A stretch of DNA of 64,000 nucleotides, from NCBI RefSeq assembly GCF_000826185.2, contig NZ_LN648875.1, positions 310,001-374,000 of the forward strand, written 5' to 3'. Made by a program: the position numbers and the translations under genes. This DNA comes from Microbacterium gorillae. Its GTDB lineage: Bacteria > Actinomycetota > Actinomycetes > Actinomycetales > Microbacteriaceae. The notes below the pieces were generated by a model, which saw only the letters and a program-made list of their open reading frames with translations, was not told the origin of the DNA and searched no databases. Of the stretch, positions 58,144 to 64,000 are shown piece by piece. How positions within the stretch are numbered: position 1 is the first letter of the stretch; the number at the start of each line of letters is the position of its first letter.

Positions 58144-59342
58144 CCTCGCTGAGGCGCGTCGCCGAGGTCCGGAACGGGGAGGCGCACGCCGCCCTGCAGT
58201 GCGGACTGGTGGGCGATCACGCCCGGCAGCGTGTAGCGGGCGGCCTCCCAGGCATTGACCGGGGGCAGCGTGCCGTACGCGACCGCCCGCACGAAATCGT
58301 CGGCGAGGAATTGGTGGCTGCCTTCGTGTCCGTTCGGCAGACCGTGGAACTCCGCAGGCAATCGCGACGGATCGTGGACCGGCGCCAGGCCGGACACGAA
58401 CGCCGCCCGCAGCGCAGGGTCGATGTCGGCGAGCGACGGGTCATCCGGGGACACGCTCGGGGCGGCGTCCATCAGCGCGGAGACATCCGTGGCGCCCGTC
58501 TTGTCCTGCCAGAGCGCGGCGTTGACCGTCTCTTCGAAGCTGCCCTCGGTGCCGAAGTAGCGGAAGCGGCTCTCGCGCAGGTGCGACGGATAGCCCACCC
58601 GGCGGAACTCGTTGATCCGCATGGACCCGCCACCGGCCAGCTCGAACAGCGCGCTGGCGTTGGAGAAGTCGTTGCCGAACATGCTGATCTCGCGGTCGAA
58701 CACGCCGTCGCCGCGATCGTCAGGAACGCCGATCGCGCTGACACTGACCGCGTGTCCGCCGATCGCTCCGAGCACGCCACCGATCGAGTGGGTCGGGTAG
58801 AGCATCGGCGGGTAGCTCGCCGTGCGCTTCCACTCCGCACCACCGCTGTACTCGTATGCGGCGTAGAACCCGAGGTCCATGTCGTGCACATAGTCACCCT
58901 CGGCGTAGAAGATCCGACCGAACGCGCCTTCGCGCATGCGGTCGCGCGCGTAGACGGTGGCGGGGTTGTAGTAACTGGTCTCCCCCATCATGTAGGTCAA
59001 CCCGGTCTCCCGTACCGCGTCGACGATGGCCCGGATCTCCTCCTCGGAGATCGCCATCGGCACGGCCGAGTACACGTGTTTGCCCGCTCGCAGCGCCTGG
59101 ACGGCGAGCGGACCGTGCGTCCACCTCTGCGTGAAGATCGCGACGGCGTCGACGTCGCTGTCCAGCATCGCTTCGAAACTCGGATACGTCCCGGCCAAGC
59201 TCTGCCGTTCCACGAGTGCGGAGGCCCGCTCCGGGATCACATCGGTCACGAAGACGCCATCGACGAGCGGGTGCGCGTGGAACAGCCGGGAGAACTGGCC
59301 GGAGAACTGGCCCGCTCCGACGATGCCGATCGAAAAGGTCAT
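58140..59342 (-). CDS. Gfo/Idh/MocA family oxidoreductase
   Basis: A 400-residue NAD(P)-dependent sugar-type dehydrogenase. The Rossmann loop is IGIVGAGQFSGQFSR, followed by the AIFTQRWTHGPLAVQALRAGKHVYSAVPM stretch with the EKP-like Ser-Ala-Val-Pro variation (K of the usual EKP motif missing: VYSAVPMA), so catalysis may differ from typical members. The mRNA is probably leaderless because the -10 box ends seven bases before the ATG. LacI is the second gene of the unit. Confidence 0.88.
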   Translation of the reverse strand: MTFSIGIVGAGQFSGQFSRLFHAHPLVDGVFVTDVIPERASALVERQSLAGTYPSFEAMLDSDVDAVAIFTQRWTHGPLAVQALRAGKHVYSAVPMAISEEEIRAIVDAVRETGLTYMMGETSYYNPATVYARDRMREGAFGRIFYAEGDYVHDMDLGFYAAYEYSGGAEWKRTASYPPMLYPTHSIGGVLGAIGGHAVSVSAIGVPDDRGDGVFDREISMFGNDFSNASALFELAGGGSMRINEFRRVGYPSHLRESRFRYFGTEGSFEETVNAALWQDKTGATDVSALMDAAPSVSPDDPSLADIDPALRAAFVSGLAPVHDPSRLPAEFHGLPNGHEGSHQFLADDFVRAVAYGTLPPVNAWEAARYTLPGVIAHQSALQGGVRLPVPDLGDAPQRG

Positions 59343-59349
59343 GCGCAGG

Positions 59350-59378
59350 AGTGTTCCAGGAACGGTTACCCGTGTCAA
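59350..59378 (-). promoter_or_regulatory. Promoter and LacI operator of the Gfo/LacI unit
   Basis: On the minus strand: -35 TTGACA (59373-59378), 17-base spacer, -10 AACACT (59350-59355). The spacer contains GGTAACCGTTCC (59359-59370), a near-symmetric site around a CpG of the LacI-family type. RNA polymerase and repressor would compete, giving autoregulation. No ribosome site precedes the ATG at 59342, which fits leaderless translation. Confidence 0.72.
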
Positions 59379-59393
59379 CAGACTGTCGCTGCC

Positions 59394-59409
59394 GCCCATC
59401 GAAATGGGC
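59394..59409 (-). terminator. Candidate terminator hairpin of the hydrolase pair
   Basis: Perfect GCCCAT-TTCG-ATGGGC stem-loop (minus strand), 39 bases after the stop of the hydrolase gene at 59449. No T-tract. Confidence 0.5.
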
Positions 59410-59448
59410 TGCACCTTGTGCTTACACGCGTAACTCCGGTGCGTCCGT

Positions 59449-60087
59449 TCAGGCGCCCTGCGGAGTCCGCAGGAGCCGATTGCTCCACGCCTGCGCGGCG
59501 TCGGTGATCATGCTGAGGTTGCGATGGGTGACCGCGACCGTCGCCCCACGGAAGAGGTGGTCGGCGTCCGGAATCTTGATGGCGGTGATGTTCGCGTGCA
59601 GCGCCGGCAGCTCATCGAATGTTCCGAAGGGATCGTGGCCGCCCTGGATGACGAGAGTGGGGAGCGAGACCGCGGACAGCTCGGCCCGGCTGCCGGGGCC
59701 GCGCAGCGGATAGGCCAGGAGGAGAAGCGCGTCAGGTCGGACCGTGTCGGCGGTGCGACAGGCGGCCACCGACCCCGCACTGCGCCCTCCGGAGACGAGC
59801 GGACCGTCGCCGGCGATGTCGCGGACGTGGCCGCACACATCGATCCAGGCGGCATCGAGCGCGGCCGGCCGAGCGAGGGCGGGATCCCCCGCCACCCGGT
59901 ACGGCTGGGTGACGAGGACGACGGTCAAGCCGCGCGGGGGAAGCGTACGTGCCAGCTCCTGGAGGTCGGCCGCCTCCACCCCGGTCGCGGTGCCGTGGCC
60001 GAGCACCACCGTCGCGCGCGGCGTGAGCGCCCGGAACCACTCCACCTGCGCCGGACCGACCGCCGTGCGGACCACTTCATCGGACAT
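59449..60087 (-). CDS. Alpha/beta hydrolase (KANL3/TEX30-like)
   Basis: A 212-residue hydrolase of the short KANL3/TEX30-like group. The start VVLGHGTATGVEAADLQ carries the oxyanion region, SGGRSAGSVAAC the nucleophile Ser, IQGGHDPFG the acid and DADHLF the His. Substrate unknown. It overlaps the FSH1-like hydrolase gene by 11 bases, so both are expressed together. Confidence 0.87.
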   Translation of the reverse strand: MSDEVVRTAVGPAQVEWFRALTPRATVVLGHGTATGVEAADLQELARTLPPRGLTVVLVTQPYRVAGDPALARPAALDAAWIDVCGHVRDIAGDGPLVSGGRSAGSVAACRTADTVRPDALLLLAYPLRGPGSRAELSAVSLPTLVIQGGHDPFGTFDELPALHANITAIKIPDADHLFRGATVAVTHRNLSMITDAAQAWSNRLLRTPQGA

Positions 60088-60703
60088 GGAACTCCTCCTC
60101 CTTCATCGGGCGCGCCCCCTCCCCTCGGCGGGACACGAATGACACGATCTCCGCGAGCGCGGCGTGGTCGGTCGGGATCACATGACCTCCCCCGTGGCAG
60201 ACGATGCGGGGCGCAGTGAAGCACGCGGCCAGACGCTCCGAAGCCCGGACCGGGACGACGGTATCCACAGCGCTCATGACGTGCAATGAGGGCGTGCGCA
60301 GCGGCCGGCGGAGCAGTGCGGAGGCTTCGTCCGCGGGCTCGATGAAGCCGCTGATGATGACCGCGAAGCCGAATTCGAGCCCGGCCGGAGCGGCGGCGCC
60401 GGGTGTGGTCGATTCCTGCGCCGCCACGAGCATTCCGGCGAGGGCGGCGCCCTGACTGAAACCGATGACGCCGTCGAAATGATGCTCGGCCGTGACCGTG
60501 CGCGCCCAATCGAGCGTGCGCTCCCATCCGCGCATGTCGCCGTCACGCCACCAGCCGATATCGCCGAGCGCGAGGGACGGGGCATCGACGAAGGTCAGCT
60601 CGACCGTGGGAGGCAGCACGGCGGCGAGCGGCCGCATCTGCCGACGCAGAATCTCTGCGGTGCCGTGCTGACCGTGCAGCGCAAGAACGCTCACCGTGCC
60701 CAT
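60077..60703 (-). CDS. FSH1-type serine hydrolase
   Basis: A 208-residue alpha/beta hydrolase of the FSH1/OVCA2 type: start VLALHGQHGTAEILRRQM, nucleophile in VIGFSQGAALAG, acid in SAVDTVVP and His in HGGGHVIP. It is the first of two adjacent hydrolase genes. Physiological substrate unknown. The ATG at 60703 was chosen for the family's MxxxVLxLHG start; further in-frame codons upstream are not conserved. Confidence 0.87.
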   Translation of the reverse strand: MGTVSVLALHGQHGTAEILRRQMRPLAAVLPPTVELTFVDAPSLALGDIGWWRDGDMRGWERTLDWARTVTAEHHFDGVIGFSQGAALAGMLVAAQESTTPGAAAPAGLEFGFAVIISGFIEPADEASALLRRPLRTPSLHVMSAVDTVVPVRASERLAACFTAPRIVCHGGGHVIPTDHAALAEIVSFVSRRGEGARPMKEEEFHVR

Positions 60704-60934
60704 CTCCGACCCCCGATCTGACGCCCCCGACGGACCTGCACCCACCACCGGTAGGCGCGAGTCTGCACCCGGAACCTCAGGGCGGGCTCAATGTGTCCGA
60801 TCCACGAGCAGAGTGGCGGAGCACGCTCCCGACACGCGGACGCCCCGGTGCCGCAGATAGGCTCGTCCCGGGTGCGCAGCTCCGAACCGGAGCACGCTGC
60901 GGATGACCGGCACCCGCGAAAACGGGGAGATGGC

Positions 60935-61276
60935 GTGCGCTTCACCAACAAGGCTCTGAACGGGTACGACTTCCTCGCGGACATGACGGCGGACCCGTAC
61001 TTCCCGCAACCGCTGGTGGACAAGGGCAAGCTCATCCTCGTCCGCCTGTGCGAGCAGATCGAGCAGCAGCGGCCGGCGGATCTCGCGGAACTGTACGTCC
61101 TCACGCACGCGGCGACGGAGGAGTTCAATACCCTGGGCGAGGAGTTCGACGCCGCCGACAGCGAACTCGAGACCGTCGCCCGCGACACGATCGGGTCCGA
61201 TGTCGCCAAGATCGCCGAGGCATACGGATTCTCCGACGCCGACATCGAGGAGCTCATCTCCCCGCGGGAGTGGTGA
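60935..61276 (+). CDS. DUF5713 family protein
   Basis: A 113-residue helical protein of the DUF5713 family. Conserved blocks: FTNKALNGYDFLADM, YFPQPLVDKGKLILVRLCEQIE, LYVLTHAATEEFNTLGEEF and IAEAYGFSDADIEELISPREW. The function is unknown. The GTG start at 60935 has GGGGAGA ten bases upstream. It is a single gene between divergent hydrolases and the sigma factor, with 70 bases to the next start. Confidence 0.82.
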   Translation: MRFTNKALNGYDFLADMTADPYFPQPLVDKGKLILVRLCEQIEQQRPADLAELYVLTHAATEEFNTLGEEFDAADSELETVARDTIGSDVAKIAEAYGFSDADIEELISPREW

Positions 61277-61346
61277 GCCGCCCCCACGGGGAGATCCGCG
61301 TTCCGCGCGCGCCGTGAACCAGAATCGGGATTGGGGCCAATACCTG

Positions 61347-61946
61347 ATGATGTGCACGGACAGCGAGATCTTCCGACGGTCGATGACCGACCCGTCGGCG
61401 TTCTCAGAGCTGTTCGAGCGGCACGCTCGGGTTGTCGCCGGCTATGCGGCGAGCCGTGTCGGGATCGACGCGGCGGACGACATCGTCAGTGATACCTTCC
61501 TCGTCGCTTACCGTCGGCGCGGGTCCTTCCGCACCGAGTCGGAGTCGGCGAAACCCTGGCTCCTGGGGATCGCGACCCGCGTGATCCAGAACCACCGCAA
61601 GACCGAGGCGCGGCACCTGAAGTCCGTCGTCGCCGCGGCCGCGGTGGAGCACACCACCCGTCCGGACGACGCCGATGATGCGGCGCGACGTCTGGACGCG
61701 GACGCCGAGGTCCTCTTCCTCGCCCCGCGGGTGGCAGCCCTGAACAAACGCGACCGGGACACCCTTTTCCTCCACGCCGGCGGCCTCAGCCATGAAGAGA
61801 TCGCGGCCGCACTCTCCGTGCCCCTCGGAACCGTCAAGTCGCGGCTGAACCGCGTGCGTCGGCGTCTCGCCGACCCCGCGTCTGATTCTCGATCGCCCGC
61901 ACCGATCGTCTGGAACCCCACAAAGGACCTCCATGGACATGCTTGA
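61347..61946 (+). CDS. ECF-type RNA polymerase sigma factor
   Basis: A 199-residue sigma-70 factor of the ECF type. Region 2 is FSELFERHARVVAGYAASRVG and DAADDIVSDTFLVAYRR; region 4 is RDRDTLFLHAGGLSHEEIAAAL and VPLGTVKSRLNRVRRRLAD. No -35 GGAAC/-10 CGTC autopromoter is visible. Its gene overlaps a membrane protein gene by 14 bases. That protein does not show a ZAS anti-sigma motif. An earlier GTG start (61314) is possible. Confidence 0.9.
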   Translation: MMCTDSEIFRRSMTDPSAFSELFERHARVVAGYAASRVGIDAADDIVSDTFLVAYRRRGSFRTESESAKPWLLGIATRVIQNHRKTEARHLKSVVAAAAVEHTTRPDDADDAARRLDADAEVLFLAPRVAALNKRDRDTLFLHAGGLSHEEIAAALSVPLGTVKSRLNRVRRRLADPASDSRSPAPIVWNPTKDLHGHA

Positions 61947-63372
61947 CCGGGTCGCGCTGCTGACCCCCGCCGACGCTGCGGAGCGCGTCGACCTGAACCC
62001 TGCGCGCAATGCGCTCCATCGCGAGATCGCGCGCGGTCACCGCCGAAACCGCCGCGGACTCGGCATCACGATCGGCGCGTCCGCGGGCGGCCTCGTCACC
62101 GCCGGCGTGGTCGTCGCTGCCGTCGTCGCCGGAAGCGTCGTCGCGCCGAGCACGATCGCGCCCGTCCAGCACGCGTCCGCCGCCGAGCTGCTCAACGCCG
62201 CGGCGCTGGAGATCGAGGAGAACCCGGTCGTCATCCCCGCCGGCTCCTACCTCAAGGCCGAGGCGCACTGGATCACCCTCAACACCGTCGTTCCCGGGCA
62301 GATCTCCTGGGAGGGCGGCTTCAGCCGGACCCGCGCCGGCGCCCCCGGGGCCGTCCTGATCGACCTCGAGCACACCCTCTATGAACCCGGGTCCGAGGCC
62401 GATCCGATGGTGATCTCCGTCGTCCCGAAGCACCCGATCCAGGTCTTCGGCGACGAGGCGGCGGTCGCGCAGACCTGGAACGGCGGCGTGCTCAACGAAT
62501 TCGGCGATCTGGCGACGTCGCTCACTTCCGCTCCGGCGGCCGAGGTGTACGAGACGCTCGTCACGGCGGACGCCCCCATGCCCAGCCCGCTGGGCATCTC
62601 CCTCACCCCCGAGCAGAGCGCGTCACTGTCCCCCGTCGACGACCTCGGGGAGTTCCCGACCGACCCGCAGAAGTTCCTGGACGCGACCGTCGATGAGTTC
62701 GCCACGGACGGGCTCGCCGCGCAGATCGCGTCGACGCGGTTTCAGGAGGATGCCCTGCAGGGGTGGATCGACTCGGGGCGTCTGCCATCGGACCACTTCC
62801 TGGCCGGTGTCATGGACCCGACGCCGGGGACCACCGTCCCCCTGACAGAGGACACACTCGCGTACCTGCAGTCTTCCCTCGACGAATTGCGCAAGGAGAC
62901 GGCCGGGGACGCCGCGGCTCTCGAGGAGAAGAAGTCCGAGATGGCAGCGTGGACGCCCGCCGAACGAGCGTCACACATCGCAGCGGCGACCGCCGAGCTC
63001 GTCCGCTCGACACAGCTGCCGGAATTCGCGACCGCCTCCGCGACGTTCCGCGCGACCGTGCTCCGGGCGATCGCCCTGGCACCTGACCTGACGATCGAGT
63101 CGACCGACGGTGACATCGCGAACATCATCGTCGCTGACGCGGACGCGACCCTGAAGGTCAAACTCGACACCGCGACGGCCCAGGTGGTTCAGGTCGACAG
63201 CTACCTGAAGCGCTACACCGCGTGGGCGGCCACGCCCACCGACGAGGACCCGACGCCCGTGCAGACGGTGGTCGAGGTCGGGTCCAGCCCGCTGATTCCT
63301 GCCGACGTTCCGGACGAGCGCTACACGCTCACGACCGAGATCGTCCCTCAAGCCCCCTCACCGACACAGTGA
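61933..63372 (+). CDS. CU044_5270 family membrane protein linked to the ECF sigma factor
   Basis: A 479-residue protein with one membrane helix (about residues 45-70) after a short cytoplasmic part (about 1-43), and a large extracellular domain resembling the CU044_5270 family, which is typically encoded beside ECF sigma factors in actinobacteria. The N-terminal cytoplasmic part lacks the zinc HxxxCxxC motif of known anti-sigma factors. It starts inside the sigma gene (14-base overlap), so the two are coupled and it may act as an anti-sigma or membrane partner. Confidence 0.83.
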   Translation: MDMLDRVALLTPADAAERVDLNPARNALHREIARGHRRNRRGLGITIGASAGGLVTAGVVVAAVVAGSVVAPSTIAPVQHASAAELLNAAALEIEENPVVIPAGSYLKAEAHWITLNTVVPGQISWEGGFSRTRAGAPGAVLIDLEHTLYEPGSEADPMVISVVPKHPIQVFGDEAAVAQTWNGGVLNEFGDLATSLTSAPAAEVYETLVTADAPMPSPLGISLTPEQSASLSPVDDLGEFPTDPQKFLDATVDEFATDGLAAQIASTRFQEDALQGWIDSGRLPSDHFLAGVMDPTPGTTVPLTEDTLAYLQSSLDELRKETAGDAAALEEKKSEMAAWTPAERASHIAAATAELVRSTQLPEFATASATFRATVLRAIALAPDLTIESTDGDIANIIVADADATLKVKLDTATAQVVQVDSYLKRYTAWAATPTDEDPTPVQTVVEVGSSPLIPADVPDERYTLTTEIVPQAPSPTQ

Positions 63373-63416
63373 TCGACACCGCGCTGGGGGCCCGGTCGAT
63401 CCAGCGGTGAGGGGAA

Positions 63417-63456
63417 GGCGGCGTCCCTCTGGGGAGAGGGCGCCGCCACCATCTTT
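63417..63456 (+). terminator. Terminator after the sigma/membrane protein unit
   Basis: Long hairpin: GGCGGCG-T-CCCTCT, loop GGGG, AGAGGG-CGCCGCC (one-base bulge), 44 bases after the stop, followed by ACCATCTTTT, one of the few T-rich tails in the window. Confidence 0.82.
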
Positions 63457-63567
63457 TCGCCGAGGTTTTCACTGCAGCCCGCAGCTCTGACCCGGCGCAC
63501 CGGACGACGGAGCCGACGCCGGCGTGCAGTACGTCTGCGTGTCCCCGTCCGGTGCGACGATGGAGGG

Positions 63568-64000
63568 ATGGCCTCCCGTCCCCCCGTCACACACGGCGCC
63601 CGTGCGTGGGCTCCGCTCGTGCCGATGCTGCTCGGCATCCTCGCCGGCGCACTCTCGGTGAGCATGGTGAACACCGCGGTTCCGCGAATCGTCGATGACC
63701 TCGGCGTCGACGACGCCGCTCGCCCCTGGATCGTGGGGGCGTATCCGCTGGCGCTGGCCGGCTGCATCGTGATCGGCGCGCGGCTCGGCGACTGGATCGG
63801 ACGCCGCACGGTGGTCGCGATCGGCCTGGGCGGCTACGCCGTCCTGAACCTGCTGGCAGCCGTGCAGGTCTCCGGACTCGCGCTGATCGGGGTACGCGCC
63901 GCCCTCGGCGTGATGTCGGCGCTGGTCATCGCGAGCGTCGTTTCGTCCATCGGTGTGCTGTACCGCGGGCGCGACCTCGTCATCGCGAACGGCCTGTGGG
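63568..64000 (+). CDS. MFS transporter, N-terminal part (cut by window edge)
   Basis: About 144 residues of an EmrB/QacA-type (DHA2) transporter. The first helix carries LSVSMVNTAVPRIVDDL, the loop before helix 2 PWIVGAYPLALAG, and the MFS signature GARLGDWIGRRTVVAIG between helices 2 and 3. Helices 3 and 4 follow. The start is preceded by GGAGGG immediately, with no spacing, so a leaderless start or a slightly later start (63625) is possible. The rest lies outside the window. Confidence 0.85.
   Translation, partial: MASRPPVTHGARAWAPLVPMLLGILAGALSVSMVNTAVPRIVDDLGVDDAARPWIVGAYPLALAGCIVIGARLGDWIGRRTVVAIGLGGYAVLNLLAAVQVSGLALIGVRAALGVMSALVIASVVSSIGVLYRGRDLVIANGLW

Noticed and set aside
61314..61346. 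Earlier GTG start for the ECF sigma factor
   Set aside because: No ribosome site in front of it and the extra residues do not resemble sigma region 1; kept only as an alternative.
1..64000. tRNA, rRNA, CRISPR array, insertion sequence or prophage
   Set aside because: No T-loop or acceptor arms, regular spacer repeats, transposase motifs or phage genes were found by eye on either strand.

Overview
The window is high-GC DNA with actinobacterial gene order and signals: many GTG starts, four-base ATGA/GTGA overlaps, and promoters that sit directly against start codons (leaderless mRNAs). The gene families (DIP1984, emfourin with an M4 protease, SipW-type alternate signal peptides, CU044_5270, DUF5713) suggest a Microbacteriaceae chromosome, most likely Microbacterium or a relative. 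I see no tRNA, rRNA, CRISPR array, transposase or phage gene, so this looks like ordinary chromosome rich in accessory and regulatory loci.

Layout. 1-6851: sbcCD repair genes (sbcC cut by the window edge), a base-excision glycosylase, an orphan OmpR-type DNA-binding protein preceded by a leaderless Cys-rich leader peptide, DIP1984, a small acetyltransferase and a PAP2 phosphatase. 6902-12030: a five-gene peptide/nickel-type ABC importer whose upstream region carries an 80-bp tandem duplication. 12308-15564: an M4 protease with its emfourin inhibitor gene, plus small genes. 15574-20270: a SipW-type signal peptidase with three proteins carrying, or probably carrying, alternate signal peptides (one with a ricin lectin domain) and an LPXTG protein; this is probably a surface fibre or adhesin system. 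20504-24843: redox genes around a MarR regulator with two matching operators. 25092-36813: an MFS/MarR pair, DUF2127, a tocopherol-cyclase homologue, an orphan Imm5-like immunity gene, and a DrrAB-type ABC exporter with a divergent TetR, flanked by two paralogous membrane proteins.

36897-41559: a SsuABC/nitrate-type importer with two permeases and a divergent LysR. 41751-45129: a two-component system and an acyltransferase. 45225-51229: a second peptide ABC importer with a fused double ATPase. 51305-57064: small enzymes, a tandem palindromic repeat, NUDIX, an epoxide hydrolase and an ICMT-like methyltransferase. 57130-60703: a Gfo/Idh/MocA-LacI operon with a LacI-type operator inside its promoter, and two small hydrolases. 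60935-64000: DUF5713, an ECF sigma factor overlapping a membrane CU044_5270 protein, and the start of an MFS exporter.

The most interesting points are the Cys-rich leader peptide ahead of the winged-helix regulator (4464-4781), the SipW/alternate-signal locus with a lectin-domain substrate, the tandem palindromic element at 51731-51852, and several operators that can be assigned to adjacent regulators by shared repeats.
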